Source of the DNA: Aphrocallistes beatrix
Lineage: Eukaryota > Porifera > Hexactinellida > Sceptrulophora > Aphrocallistidae
Assembly: GCA_963281255.1 (NCBI GenBank)
Contig: OY725506.1
Location: forward strand, 346,001 to 410,000
DNA length: 64,000 nucleotides
Direction of reading: 5' to 3'
The translations under genes were made by a program, and so were the position numbers. This document shows positions 34,724-48,500 of this stretch, in pieces (position 1 is the stretch's first letter; each line of letters starts with the position of its first letter). The notes beneath the pieces were generated by a model. The model was not told the origin of the DNA. It made no database searches and saw only the letters and a program-made list of their open reading frames with translations.

Positions 34724-34973
34724 GTATTTATACTGTTGCATATATATTTGGTGATGCGAAATATGTAATTGGATAATTTTGATGGTAGAATCATTGAAGC
34801 ATTTTAATAAAAAAGAGAATTCCACTTGAATATACCTTCTTCTCACATGTGTGATTTTTTCACATACTATTGAATGAAGTAAGAATGCACATTCAAATCT
34901 ATAAGCAAATAATTTTATTGGTTATTCTATATTTCGACGACACGTGTGTTGAGAGGCCTACAAATGTTGATCA
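34724..34973 (-). promoter_or_regulatory. Promoter of gene I: TATA box and conserved upstream module
   Basis: TATAAATAC lies at 34724-34732 (minus), ~154 bp before the ATG. The module GTTGAGAGGCCT...TTGATCA is at 34948-34973, preceded by a CACGTG E-box at 34941-34946. Confidence 0.6.
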
Positions 34974-35276
34974 GCTGCAAAAAGGAATTACTTTGTGTGG
35001 AGCATTTTTCAAATTTATTCCCTAAATATTTATTGTTCTAATTTTTAAATTTAATTCTCATAATAGCTTCTAGAGCTGTTAATCAGATGATAGACTTTGG
35101 AAATTCCCAAAATTCCGATTATTATCTCGTGTATTACACAATTGTATTATATTGATGATCGTCTATGAATTTTCATAAATTAAATAAATATAGATTGATT
35201 GAGTTTGTACTCACTGTTCCTTCCTCTGATACACGTTTATGGCCTTGGACCACAAATCTAAGAAGAGTTGAAATAT

Positions 35277-35545
35277 CAACAAGAGAATTAAAAATCAGAA
35301 AGAGAAGTTGAAAGATTAAGAAGAGAAGTTGAAAAATCAGAAAGAGAAGCTGAAAGATTAAGAAGAGAAGGTAAAAATCAGAAAGAGAAGCTGAAAAATT
35401 AAGAAGAGAAGTTGAAAAATCAGAAAGAGAAGCTGAAAGATTAAGAAGAGAAGGTAAAAATCAGAAAGAGAAGCTGAAAAATTAAGAAGAGAAGTTGAAA
35501 AATCAGAAAGAGAAGCTGAAAGATTAAGAAGAGAAGTTGAAAGAT
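35277..35545 (+). repeat. 21-bp tandem repeat encoding a degenerate heptad (coiled-coil) array
   Basis: About twelve head-to-tail 21-bp units of the type gaagttgaaagattaagaaga alternating with gaagttgaaaaatcagaaaga. In one plus-strand frame these read EVERLRR / EVEKSER / EAERLRR, a heptad pattern suited to a coiled coil. Two units are 20 bp, which breaks the frame. This looks like the remains of a coiled-coil coding segment, or a minisatellite grown from one. The opposite-strand open frame across it is a shadow. Confidence 0.6.
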
Positions 35546-35852
35546 GCGAATTGTCTTGAAGGGATTGAATGGAATTTGAGAGATTATAAAGAATTACTAC
35601 AAATAAGTCATCAAACTCCAATAGAGCGTCTGCAATTGATCGACTTTTTAAGGTTTGCAATTGATCTAAAATACAATTGTCGGTAAATTGTAAACCAAAC
35701 AAATGAAACTGTAAAATGTATACTCAGGAACGTTTCATTGTATAACACGTGTTATAACGCTGTTATAACTCGTGATAAATAAGTGTCCATTTTACAAATT
35801 GCTCATTTTACAAAATACATATCTCTAACTTTATCTTCACTCTAATCTTAAC

Positions 35853-36291
35853 ATGGAACACGTTTGCGGTAATTATAAACATAAAAGTGGAACAATTTTT
35901 ACTCCGCCAGATTGTTTTAAATACACTCAACACAAAGTCAAACCTGGGGTAATCTATCTCGGATGTGGTTTACATCAGAAAGTAAAGAGTAAAGGGTCTG
36001 CAAAGTTAAACTCTGAATTCAATACAATTGATTCCTTAAAACACCATAACCATCTAGTTTCTGTTTATAATGTTGAGGTTTTAGTTTTAAATTTCTGCTG
36101 CGAGATCTTCACGTGAAAGGTTGTCTAAAGTGTCCAAAGATGTTGTTCGTGATGGTCCTTCTGCAGTTCATGTGTCCTATAAAACTTTGGAGAGTGCAAT
36201 GTATCGAGCAAGAAGAGAAATTGAACCACCTATTCCTAAAGGTGCTACTGAATTTTGTCAACTTATTGTAGCATTTGATTTTGGTATATAG
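35853..36291 (+). pseudogene. FLYWCH-type zinc finger-like gene or fragment
   Basis: Frame 1 from 35853 reads a Cys/His-spaced segment (GVIYLGC ... KGSAKL ... HHNHL) resembling a FLYWCH finger, and loses similarity after ~36060. A second frame (~36096-36291) reads SKVSKDVV...LESAMYRARREIEPPIP, resembling the helical region that follows FLYWCH fingers in many invertebrate proteins. A GT at ~36061 and an AG before ~36096 might splice them, but the gap is very short. It may be a transposon-related or decayed gene, with the coiled-coil repeat upstream perhaps part of the same unit. Confidence 0.4.
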
Positions 36292-36589
36292 TATAAAATT
36301 TCTTTCCAATATGTTTTACTGTTGCTTTTCATTTTTCATTCAATATCTTTTCTCAATTCATTAATTAAATCATTATATTCTCAATGATATTAGTCAAAGT
36401 TAGGATAAATCAATTCTAAAGTCGATCAATTGCAAACGTTGTCAGTCGACGAATTGCATCGCTTCCAATGTCTCAGCATATTTGAAAGTGGAGTCTTAAC
36501 CTGCCTATGTGACGAGAATCGAAGATCGCTACTATAGTGAAATTTCCACCACTCAATGTCATCTGATCCTAATTGACATTACGCAAAAT

Positions 36590-37600
36590 GAGAGAGAGTC
36601 TGTTAACTCAAATATATTTTGCCTCGAAATATCCAATTTGATACACGTGTGAGTATAGAACACTTCTTGCTTTAACATCTGCGTAGTTTGTCTCAATACA
36701 GTTAGGATTTTTGTCAGTCGCGTTTGATAACGAATATAGTGTGCACTGGTCATGTCCATTCCAGAAGTGTGCGATATTACAGATTTTATGGGAGCATTGT
36801 AGTTAGTTATCCGAATAGAAAGAAGTCGTAACAGGGTTGCCGTGGGATTGAATAACATTTTGGCATAATGGGTGGTCCTTCCATATATTCATTTTCAGTA
36901 CAAGGATATACAGCTCGCCAGAGAAAAGTTCCTAATATCAATCTCATAAATTTCCATACACCTAAATCTATAAATAGAGTTGTGGTGTAGGGAAATATTG
37001 CAATATTAACGTTTCTATACACGACATGACAAAAATAATATTCAATTGAGTAAACCTAAATATTCGATATCTCAACTAATAATACGAAAACAATTAAATG
37101 GGCAGAGGAAATTTTTAAATAAATATTTAAAAACCTCAATTCATAGGTTTCAAAACTATCAAGCGTTAAACTTATCGAAAAGAATCAAGTAATAAATCTT
37201 TACAGCAGACGTTATATCGAACAATATACTCCCATATTGAATATAGTACTTCAAACTGATCACTCAATAAATCTAAATCTTATATGTTTATTCTATCAAA
37301 TTGAACTTATTATTAACCAAAGCATGTTAAAGTACGTCGGAATTTATAGCTCTCAAAGAGTAAAGGCATCAGGAGAGATGATAGGTATTCCACATAGCTG
37401 TGCTGCTATCTCGGAACCTGTGCATCAAGAAATTAAAAGTAACCTATCAAAAGAGGTTATGTCTAATATCCGGAATGGATCGGAACATAGGCATTGATGC
37501 TGGAGACCTTAGAAAGGGCCTCCTCCCAGGTTGGAGCTAGGAGGACCTGGATAATCTCTAGTGTCCTCATTTTAGTGTTTAACTCTATGTTAAGTGCTGA
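36590..37600 (+). pseudogene. Relic of a G-type gene: intron 1 and partial exon 2 fused to 3' UTR
   Basis: Bases ~36860-37146 match intron 1 of gene G. Bases 37147-~37255 match the first half of G's exon 2 (VSKLSSVKL...), with a 3-bp insertion near its end. The sequence then jumps directly into G's 3' block (37262 on). The Asp-bearing half of exon 2 and exons 3-5 are deleted. The preceding ~36590-36850 pairs with ~43970-44200 near the other relic. Confidence 0.65.
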
Positions 37601-38137
37601 ATATATACAACTCTGCATGGTTGTTTCATATTATTGAAATTTAAATAATAAAAATATTCTAGTGCTTTCCGAAGATTGACTCTATGGGGAATCACCATAG
37701 CCAAAATTACGTATTTTAACCCGTCATTTTAGAGTCTATGTAAAATAACATAGCTACTATCATATGCGTAATGATTCTCCTTCTTTTGAGATATTCCCTC
37801 AAATTTATGTTCTTTTCCTGAAAGAAAAATATTATAAAAGAGTGTCGATAGGTCAAGTTATCCCATATTATCTTTATCACCAGATTTGAGTTAGTTAATA
37901 ATCGCAAAAATAAATAATTGAAATAAGCAGATACTTTATTGATTTATCAGGAATACAGTCGAATACTAATAGAATGGATAAGCAATCAATACACTATGAG
38001 GCCTAAGATATAGTTTGGATAGTTTGAGGAAATATTAGAATAAATAAAGTTATTACTAGCGACTAATTACTCGCTAGTAAGAGCGAGAATATATGGAATA
38101 CTAGACTGAGAGCAAAATAGATAGCAAGGAAAGTTAT
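37601..38137. other. 3' flank of gene J
   Basis: End of the G-type 3' block, then the minus-strand 3' flank common to all units. I see no gene. Confidence 0.45.
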
Positions 38138-41100
38138 TCAGTGGAATAGATCAGGACTAACAAAGAGTCTTTTAGCATGAGTTGTCTCCTGTACTTTAGA
38201 AGGCATGTCAGATCTGTCTATGTCATCAACAGCATAAGCCATTATCCTTTGTCGTATCTCAGCTGGACATAAAGTAGGATCAGCTTTTTTCATCAATGCA
38301 GCAACTCCTGTTACATGAGCACCAGCAAATCCCGCTCCATTGTCCATTTCAAAATCTGTAGTAGATTTAAATTGTGTAAACAATAATTTAAGCTCCATTA
38401 AGATATCACCAGAATGTGAAACTTGTAGATCCTTACTATTAAAACTCGATTAATGTGTGATAGTATGTATGTGTATACTTTTTGGGTGATAAAAGACTGA
38501 AATTATAATAGAATAATAATTGTATATTAATATATCTCAAATATGAAAAAATATCTTCAAAAAATGATGACTCATTATTTTTATATGACATCATCGTTAG
38601 GGATCAAAAAGCGCATAATTGACAAATTTGATGATCTTTCGAGTGATATCGATATAACAGTAAGACAGACATAATTAGAGATGTTAACTATATTATAATC
38701 AATAAATAGGCAACCAATGGACGCCTCCAGTGGACACAAAGTGTCCGCCACCCCCTCAGCCCAGCAGGCGAAGTGCGTTTGTCCATATAGATACGAAGTA
38801 TATTCTAGATTAAGGCAAATTATAACCAGGAGCATATTATTTGCTAGCACAGATTATTCGTCTATTCCCAGATTGTGTGGATTATTCTAAATTATAGACT
38901 CCTCGTATATGCCCCTGGTATATTCTGGGCTGTTGCATCAAAAGTGATGGAATTTCTAAAAGATTTCGAAAGTGCACATCTACGCGTACAAATTAAAGAG
39001 ACCCACATGCAAAATTTGCAAAAAATTCAGACTGTTATATTTCGCAATGAAAATCAGTAAAGAGTCAAAGTTGAAATATGCAATAGAATAAACTCACCGA
39101 TATTGTTGTAACCACTGGCAGTCAATATGTCTTGTCCGGGCGCCATTATATCGACACATGGTCCATAGTCTGATTTCGTATACATTTTCTTAACACATGT
39201 ACTTTCATCGTATTCATGTGGAGCTACACATATGACGCGTTTACCTCGACAGAAAGTACTCTCACAACCATCAATCGCCTCGTCTCCACTGGCAACAACA
39301 ACAACAACTCCCGAATCCCACAACTCTTGTGCTTCCTTGTCAAGTCCCATTTGAACCATAAAGTTACTTCCAGTAGATATGCTTGCAATCGTCCCGACGA
39401 ACTCTGGCCTAAATTTGCAAAAAGCATTTATAGTAATGATAAACATAGCAATTTAATTAAGCTAATAGTGCTTTGTTGATTATCGAACGTTATGACGTAA
39501 TGGTACAAGCAGAGACGTAGTGAGAGTGCAGTGCATACGGCTAAGGCCTCAATCCAAAGGTTTTGTGCCTCACTCTGACCTCATCTTGACCCATGTTTTC
39601 ACAGTTCGATCTTGGTTTTAAAATTACACCACGATTTGTGCAATTTTCATCGCTACAAACGCGCTTCGTTTGCTTGAGCTGCGAGGCTGGCGGACACAAA
39701 TAGCATACCAGAGGCATCTTTTGGGCGCCTATGCTCACATTGAGTAATTATAAGGTAGATAATATCTCAAAACCGTCTGTCTCACTGTTACGATCGATAT
39801 CACTCGAAAAATCACATTCTTCGATCAATTCGTTACAGAGATATAAATATATTCACACGATATTAATTGAATTTTGATAGAAAGGATTCATATTTTTCGG
39901 TGGTTAATATCTCGGTGAGTCTAAGCTGTACCAAGGTCTCAACCTTAAACACCTCCCTTGGCCTCACCCTAAAATTCAGCTGGCTTCTGGCTACAGGGGT
40001 GTGAATATTAATGCTAGTGCTGCTCTTAGAATAGAATATGCCTTATGCCATGATGTCGAAACCCCATCAATATGTCAGCATGTCCGTCTGCTCTCTACAG
40101 GAATTTCGTTTCGACCAAATTGGACCAAATCTGGGGCATATATTCCTTATATGGTGGAGATTTGAACCTAAGTCCAAATTCTAAACAATTTTCGCACCTT
40201 TTCACAAAATGTGTCAAAACGTATTAGCTAATCAGAATCCAGGGATTTAACATTAAAGTTGCCATTGATTTTATTGACTAATAGACCAAACTCAATGCAT
40301 ATAAACGAATCACAATGACTTCCTAAACTTAAAATCTGATTGGTTTAACATGGTGAAAAATGCTTAAAACCCAATTAAGGATTTTAAGGATGCAAATTCC
40401 CTACGAGACAAAGTGAAGCTGCACTATTAGTCTGTCGACTGACATTATTTAGCTGTTATTATACAAAAGGTGTTACCTCTTTGAATTTTCTCTGTGTTCG
40501 TTTCCAATGTAGTCCAGCCCAGCGATTATTGTCTCCGAGGTACCGTGTTGAGCATGTCCGATGACTTTTACTGAGTACAGATTTGCGTCCTTGGCTATTC
40601 CACTCACAAGACCTCCTGCTATTCCTGCAGTGCTTGTCTCATAAGACTCCAATCCAACATATGAAGTGTTACGGTGTTCATCGAATGCGTCAAAGCCAAA
40701 TTTTGCTCTACTTCCACAGTCTCCATTTCTCCACCTGGAATAGTAAAAATATACTTTAAGAAATGAGGAGAGATATATATTATATCCAACTATACTTAGG
40801 CATCTCATATGTAGAACTGATTTTCGCACTTAGCTTTTGTAAAATTATCAGTACAAAGATTTTTAATGCTGCTCCCAGTCTCGGATCATGCCTCATGTCA
40901 TGATCGGGATGCGACGTCCGTCCGTCCATCTGCTTGATCCTGGAAATTCTACTGGACAAAATGACACCAAATTTAGACCATATATTGCAAATATTGTGGA
41001 AATTTGAACCTGAATCCAAATTATCAAATATTTTCTCACCTCTCCACAAAAAATGTCAAAATATATTGGATTGAAATTCAATTAAGGCTGCATATTATTC

Positions 41101-42990
41101 AAATACTCTACGAGTCGCTTCACGAAACTGTACTATCGGTCTGTCGACCGACATTTTGTTTGCTTGTTCCAATTGATTGAAAAATTGCCAAGTAGTAGAG
41201 ATATGAAAATTGGCATGTATGTATGTGTATGATGAATTTACGATAAAGTTCGAAATCTGATGAAATTTTCACACTCCCGGGGAAAAAAGCAGATTAAAAT
41301 TCACACCTTTTCCATTCAATATATCTTGCTGCACTCTTATAATAGAAGTCATTATACGGCACTACAAATACTGTCGTTATTAAGAATTCATATATTTTAA
41401 ATATTAAAACTCAATGGCTTTTGGTGTTTTTGTTTATTAGAGGAACGGGGGGTGCTAGAAATGTGAAATTTCTGAACAAGTGAATAATAATGAAACTAAG
41501 GGAGATTTCGAAGTTCTATACGAAATCTTCACACTTTTCCGAGATAAGTGACAAATTGTGCTGACTAATTAAATTCGTTTGTTAAAATACAAATATATTG
41601 GGATCTAAACAGTGGTGACATCTACAATGCATACAATTGAAGGGAAAATCGAAATCGATTAGTTCAAGCGAGCACCAATCAATTATCAGGCTTTTATAAT
41701 GCGATTCACACTATTCTATTCTATAATAAACAAGCGCGCTTCGCTTGCTTGCGCTGCGCGGCTGGCAGACACTTTGTGTCCGTCAGAGGCACCGTTTGGG
41801 CGGCTGGGGTCACATTGATTAATAATATGGGAAATAACATCTCTAAAAACGTCTGTCTGTTATATTCGATATCGCACGAAAAATCACCAAATTTATCAAT
41901 TTTTAAAATTTTGATGAGCAATGATGACGTAATAACAAAGTGATGAGTCATCATTTTTGATGATAGTCCATCATATGTGAGGTATGTTAGTGTACAGATT
42001 CTATTAAAATTTTCAGCCTTCTATCTCCTATAATGGCTGAGTTATGCTCGAATAACTGTATTGCTTAACTTTTAAAAATGTGACAATGACGTCATAATTC
42101 CATGATGAGTTGACATTTTGCTCTGAGCTCAGAACTTACTGAACCCATAGCCAAAAGAGCCCCACATGCCAAAAATCAGCTTTCTGGGCCAGACAGTTTC
42201 TTCATTCAATTCATTACAGATATATATATACACAGTATGTGAATAAGTCATATATTCCAATAGGAATTACTAAAATAAATTACATTAAAACTATGCATGC
42301 ACTGATGCTAACCTGAAATCTATATGATCAAAGTTGATCCCTGCGCCTAGAAAGTAGATGTCCACTCCTGCCCCAAAATTATCTGCCGTGAAGGTACCAT
42401 CAGTACAGTTCACATTATCGAGAATGTCCAGGTTATATCGATAGGGTGTTGGAAGAATCTCTTCTAAATTGGGAGATTCGCCTTGTTCAATGGAACTGTC
42501 AAGATGTACAACCTGATCCTTCTCGACGTGTTCAACGTTTGTTAATTTTGAAATCTATAAATAAGATATCTAATGAAACAACACTACGCAAAACAGCTCA
42601 TCAAAATATCAACAAACAAACAATCAGAATGACAGTTCATTGTAGCATTTTGAATGAAACAATAAAGGTAATATTAATGGAATTGTAACCTCTAAAAATC
42701 CGCAATGCAAGATTTAAATGCTTGTTTTAATAATACTAATGATAAATACTCACCATCTCAGCTGTAGCCTCACTCATGTTTCCGATCACGAAAGGCAGTA
42801 GTGAAGTTAAGGAGCGTACTTGCATCTCTTCACGAGTAGAAGAGGCGTGCACTTCCATACTCTGAATCAGCTCTTCGATGTCTCCAGCATCTGATCCCTC
42901 TTTCAGGAGGATGATGTACCTCTCGTGATCAGGAAATTGTCCTCTAGCTACCATAGTGGCCAGAAGGAATGCACAGACGTATAGAAGCAT
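38138..42990 (-). CDS. Gene J: secreted subtilisin-like pseudoprotease (Asp, His, Asn and Ser all lost)
   Basis: Exons (minus): 42754-42990, 42313-42554, 40477-40734, 39098-39408, 38138-38355, encoding 421 aa with no stop. The Asp site is Gly (IYFLGAGINFDH), His is Tyr (GLESYETSTAGI), Asn is Asp (VVVVASGDEA) and Ser is Gly (NGAGFAGAHVTG). Exon 1 encodes the same 79 residues as exon 1 of active gene A, 38 kb away, although exons 2-5 are very different. Intron 4 donor is G|GTGAGT. Introns 2, 3 and 4 each contain a copy of the GC-rich-headed repeat, making this the longest minus-strand unit. Confidence 0.85.
38430..38785 (-). mobile_element. Dispersed repeat, partial copy in intron 4 of gene J
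   Basis: A reverse-orientation copy of the family described at 9241-9757. The GC-rich head is at ~38700-38785 and the AT-rich body to ~38430. The AT-dinucleotide tail is degenerate. Confidence 0.55.
39655..39850 (+). mobile_element. Dispersed repeat, partial copy in intron 3 of gene J
   Basis: GC-rich head (~39660-39740) and part of the AT-rich body. It is embedded in decayed hAT-MITE-like sequence ('cagagacgtag...' at 39515 and 'ctggctacagg' at ~39985). Confidence 0.5.
41731..42236 (+). mobile_element. Dispersed repeat, full copy in intron 2 of gene J
   Basis: GC-rich head at 41731-41815, AT-rich body with TGACGTCA at 42087-42094, and an AT-dinucleotide tail at ~42221-42236. Collinear with 9241-9757. 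Confidence 0.65.
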
Positions 42991-43160
42991 TTATCTTTGC
43001 GAGATCTAATAATTGATTCTACCAATAAATATTAAGATAAACAGAATTTTAAAATATATATACTTGTACATTATTTAATATATGTGACTTTAATTATTCG
43101 ATCTTTCTAGCTTTAGCCGAGGTTTTTCATTTAAGGAGATTATTTATCTCACACATATTT

Positions 43161-43407
43161 GTATTTATACTGTTGCATATATATTTGGTGATGCGAAATA
43201 TGTAATTTGATAATTTTGATGGTAAATCATTGAAGCATTTTAATAACAGAGAATTCCACTTGAATACACCTTCTTCTCACATGTGTGAATTTTTCACATA
43301 CTATTGAGTGCATTAAGAATGCACATTCAAATCTAAAAGCAAATAATTTTATTGGTTATTCTATATTTCGAAGACACGTGTGTTGAGAGGCCTACAAATG
43401 TTGATCA
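43161..43407 (-). promoter_or_regulatory. Promoter of gene J: TATA box and conserved upstream module
   Basis: TATAAATAC lies at 43161-43169 (minus), ~171 bp before the ATG. The GTTGAGAGGCCT...TTGATCA module is at ~43382-43407, next to a CACGTG E-box. Confidence 0.6.
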
Positions 43408-44392
43408 GCTGCAAAAAGGAATTACTTTGTGTGGAGCTTTTTTTAAATTAGTTTTTAACTCAAAACAAACAATAGCATCTTTTAATATTTCAATTAAATT
43501 CTCATTTCAACTTCTAAGAGTGTTAATCAGATGGTCGACTTTGGAAATTCTCAACATTCCATATTTTATCACGTGTATTACACAATTGTATTCTATTTTT
43601 GATCGTCAATGAATTTTTTGTTAAATTAAATAAAGATAGATTGATTCTAATCGTGGTGGCAAAAGATCTTTCTGCGAGAATTACAGATCACTACCCTAGA
43701 GAAATTTCTATCACTCAAGACTAAGCAAAATAAGAGAGAGTTTGTTAACTTAAATATGAACTTCACCTTGATTTGGAAAGAGAAAAATTTCTTCATTTCT
43801 TTTAAATCCTTTGAGATTTCGGATACAAGTGAATTTTGCATTGAAAAGACTCATGTTTATAATATTTTATTATTTCCTAATTATTTTATTTTAATTTTTT
43901 TTTCTGTTCCAAAACAAGTTTCTATTCTGTTCCACAATTTTGTATTGGTTTAGAAATGTGTTATAGTTAACAAAAGCTTATACCAATTTGATACACGTGT
44001 GAATATAGAACACTTCTTGCTTTAATATCTGCGCAGTTTGTCTCAAATACAGTTAGGATTTTGGTCAGTCGCGTTTGATAATGAATATAGTGTGCTCTGG
44101 TCATGTCCATTTCAGAAGTGTGCGATAGTACAGATTTTATGGGAGCATTGTAGTTAGTTATCCGAATGAAAGAAGGCGTAACAGGTTTGCAATGGCATTG
44201 AAATAATATTTTGGCATAATTGGAGGTTCTTCCATATATCTATTTTCGGTGCAAGGATGTACAGCTCACAAGTGAAAAGTTCTTAATAAAATGATGACTC
44301 CTCACTCTGTAAATTTACAAATTTGATTATTTTTCAAGTGATATCGATTATAACAGTAAAACAGACGTATTTAGAGATTGAATCTATTACAG
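43408..44392. other. Distal flank of J and G-type intron-like sequence
   Basis: Bases to ~43640 match the distal flanks of I, K and L. Bases ~43970-44290 match ~36590-36950, including the start of G-type intron 1. No intact gene is seen. Confidence 0.45.
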
Positions 44393-44611
44393 GCTTTACA
44401 GTTATGCAGGAAACCCAGGCGGCTTATCTTCATGTAACGAGAGTAGTTGCATTGATGAAAGGGGATAACAGCAGCATAACTCCAGATGAAATACTATACT
44501 GAGTTGAAGGAACATGGTATTGGTGACATAGACAGATCTGACCAATCTTGTGGGGTACAGGCAACATCTCATGCCAAAAGACTTTATGTCAGTAGTCAGC
44601 TGCTCGACTGA
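44393..44611 (+). pseudogene. G-type exon 5 copy with a 1-bp insertion
   Basis: Matches 27640-27857 but is 219 nt. An extra base near 44500 puts a stop in the middle of the exon (ILY*). Substitutions also alter GTQAAYPH to ETQAAYLH. The acceptor and the 3' block (44615-45060) are conserved, and AATAAA lies at ~44776. G-type intron 1 sequence sits just upstream, with exons 1-4 missing. Confidence 0.7.
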
Positions 44612-45564
44612 TGAAACCAACAGCTGCTATTTTGCTCACCGTTTAGTGTTCATGCTCCAACTACAGCTGATTAATCGCTAAGCTAGCAGTACTAACTAAA
44701 TATAGTACAAAGTATATTTATTGGATCACAGGCCTCAATAACAGTTTGACTCTTTCTATAATTAAATTGTTATGGTCAATAAATCTAACTCCTATATATG
44801 CTTATTCTATCAAATTAAACTTATCATTAACCAAAGCCATGTTAAAGTACGTCGGAATTTATAGTTCTCAAAGAGTGGATGGATCAAGAGAGATGTTAGG
44901 TATTCCACTTAGCTGTGCTACTATCTTGGAACCTCTGTACATCAAGAAATTACAATTAACCTATCAGAAGAGGTTATGTCTAATATCCGGAATGGATCGG
45001 AATATACGCATTGATGATGGAGACCTTAGAGAGGGCCTCAACCCAGGTTGAAGCTAGGATGATCTGAATAATCTCTAGTGTCTTCATTTAGTGTTTTAAA
45101 TTGACTCTATGGGGCATGACATTAGCCAAAATTACGTGCCTTGACTCAACATTTCAGAGTCTATGTAAAATAACATAACTACAATCATAGGCGTAATGGT
45201 TCTCCTTCTTTTGAGATATTCTCTTAAATTTATGCTCTTTTCCTCCTGAAAAAATATTATAAAAGAGTGTCGATAGACCAGGTTATGCTATATTATCTTT
45301 ATCATCAGATTTGAGTTGGTTAATAATAGCAGAAATGAATATTTGAATTAAGCAGATACAGTATTGATTTATCAGGAATACAGTCGAATACTAATAGAAT
45401 GAGTAAGCAATCAATACACTATGAGGCCTAAGATATAGTTTGGTTAGTTTGAGGAAATATTAGAATAAATAAGTTATTACTAGCAACTAATTACTCGCTA
45501 GTAAGAGCGTGAATATATGGAATACTAGACTGAGGGCAAAATAGATAGCAGGAGGGAACGTTAT

Positions 45565-48500
45565 TCACTGGAATAGCTCAGGGCTAACAAAGAGTCTTTT
45601 GCTATGAGATGTCTCCTGTACTTCAGAAGGCATGTCAGATCTGTCTATGTCATCAACAGCATTATCCATCATCTTCTGTCGTATCTCAGCTGGAGACAGA
45701 GTAGGATTAGCTTTCATAATCAATGCAGCTACTCCTGATACGTGAGGACAAGCTGTGTACGTTCCAGTTTTTCTTGTATAGTCTATAAGAGATTTGATTG
45801 AATAAACAAAATTTAGCTCATTTAAGACATCATAAGAATGTAAAAACTATACCTACTCATGTTGATAACTTAAATATTAATTTTAAAGTAATCTAAGTGC
45901 AAATCAGATTCTACTTAACCCTCGCCTGGCTAGGTCTCAAAAGTATAAATAGAGAAAACCCCACTTTCATTTTCACTTTCATTTCCACTTTCAACATTCC
46001 TAGCCAACCGCGGGTTGATGAATAATCCATATTAGCCGTTGAAATGTTATTTATATCTTTGAACAAAGTTTTGCAGCGAGGTGTTAAAATATGAATATAC
46101 ACCTCAAAAACCGGAAGTGATGGAATTTCAAAATACGTATAGAATTTGAAAAAATATCCATAGAGATCCACATGCAAATTTGGAAAAAGTTGTACCGTTA
46201 GATTTCGCAATCAAAAAGAGATGAAGAGTTCCAATATATTATATAATCTACTTACCGTTATTGTTTCTTTTGTTGGCACTCAATATTCCAACTCCAGGTG
46301 CCATTATATCGACGCATGCTCCATAGTTTGAACGAGAATACATCTTCTTATCACATGTATCTGTATCGTATGCATGTGCACCTACACATATAGTACTCTG
46401 ATCTTTACAGAAAGTTCTTCTGCAAGCATAACCCGCATAGTTTCCACTGGAACAAACAGTGACAACTCCCAATTCCGACAACGCTTGTACTGCTCTCTCA
46501 GCTGTATCACTAACTCCTCCAATTGACATGCTTACAATCGACCCGACGAAATCTGACCTAAATTTGCGAAAATTAAGTCATCCTTATGATTAAAACTAGA
46601 TTAATGCGTTTATATATATATATATCTGTAACGAATTGATTGAAGAAACTGCCGGGAACAGAATGCTGATTTTTGGTATGTGGGAGTCTTTTGGCTATGG
46701 CTCCACTAAGTTCAGACGTCAGACAAAAATTTCTACTCATCATGGAATTATGACGTCATTGTCACCTTTTTTATAATTAGAAATTTCAGTTTTTTGACCA
46801 TAACTCAGCCACTTTACGTGAGAGAAGGCTAAAATTTTAATAGAATGTGTATATTAATATACCTCACATATGATTCAACTATAATCAAAAAGTGATGACT
46901 CGTCACTCTGTTATAACGCTATCATTACGCATCAAAATTTTAAAAATTGACACATTTGGTTATTTTTCGTGCGATATCGATTATAACAGTAGGACCGACG
47001 TATTTAGAGATGTTATCTCCCTTATAATTAATCAATGTGACCACAGGCGCACACAGAACGCCTCCGGCGGACACAAAGTGTCTGGCAACCACGCAGCACA
47101 AGCAAGTGAAGCGCGCTTGTAGTAATAATAAACCTAGTAAATTAAGTTAATTGAAGTTTTACTAAACTGAGGCACCTGCTAGCAGAGACGTAGCGAAGGT
47201 GCAACGCATGCGGCCAAGGCGTCTAACCAATAATTTTGTGCTGCATCCTGGCCTCATTCTGGCTGCGCACTGAAATTCAGCTGGCTACGCCTCTAGCTGC
47301 AAGGGTGTGAATGTTCCTATTTTAACTTGACACTATACTACAAGAATTACCTCTTTGAATTTTCAATGTGCGCCCTTCCAACATAGTCCAACCCATCGAG
47401 CACTTCATCCCAACCACCATAATAGTAAGGAAGTCCAAAGACTCTTACTGAATACAGATTTGCGTCCTTGGCAACTCCACTGTCCACACCTGCTGCTATC
47501 CCAGCAGAGTGTGTACCAGAACCGAAAAGATCTCGGCCATTATCAGAAGTTCCGTAGAATGCATCTATTGCGTCATAACCTAAGTTTGCTCGACTTCCAA
47601 CGCTTCCATCTCTCCACCTGACATAATAATAATTTACTGTAAAAAATTATATTATATTTAGCATCTCATTATGTAGAATCAGATTTTCGCATTTGTTTAT
47701 AGTAATATTAATATTTAATATGTTTCTTGTATTTACAGGGTGATCTAAAAGTTCTAAGTATTATACTTACACATGAGGATATAACATCCGACATTTCGTT
47801 TTACTTGAAAATTATAAGGATTATTTCAATTATTTTGCAATCAAATTGCCTCTCTTTCCTGATATATTTGCTAAGGTGGATCATAAATGTTTGTGTGTTT
47901 AGTAAAAAGAGAAAAATAAAAAAAATAAAATCCTTGGTACATTCTATGATTATACTTTAACAATTGTTGTTCTTATTGGTGATTCCCGGTCAATAAACCA
48001 AAAGAAATAGTCATATATTAGTATTTTGAATTAATAACTGACTATAGGAAGATATAAATATATTTAAACAGGAGAAACAAAAAATTTTCGAACTTGACAT
48101 TTTTGAGATCAGATTATTGGAGTCCCGGGTATATAATATTTATTTAAAAATTTGTATAAAAAATATTTTGCGCAATGAATAGTGTTCATTTCTAAACTAG
48201 AAGGGTGGTAGATTCCATAGATGCAAACTGATTTAAAGTTAGACTAAATTATCTTAGTCAAATCAATGAAGTAGAATTTATAGTTGCAGAACTTTTGGAT
48301 CACCCTATATAATGTATAGGTACATATTTTCACACCTTTTACACTGACGCTAACCTGAAGTCTATATGATCATAATTGATTCCTGTGCCAACAATGTAGA
48401 TGTCTGCTCCTTTCCCATAATTTTCTGGCTTGAAAGTACCATCAGTACAATTCACATTATCGAGAATGTCTAGGTTGTAGCGGCTTGTTTCAAAGTCGTC

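Noticed and set aside
35277-35545. CRISPR-like array
   Set aside because: Units are contiguous with no spacers and the context is eukaryotic.
35358-35702. 114-codon minus-strand open frame with repeated FLIFQLL
   Set aside because: Produced by reading the 21-bp repeat backwards. The plus-strand heptad reading is the more sensible one.
47727-47960. 77-codon hydrophobic plus-strand open frame in intron 2 of K
   Set aside because: AT-rich low-complexity translation with no family features, inside an intron.
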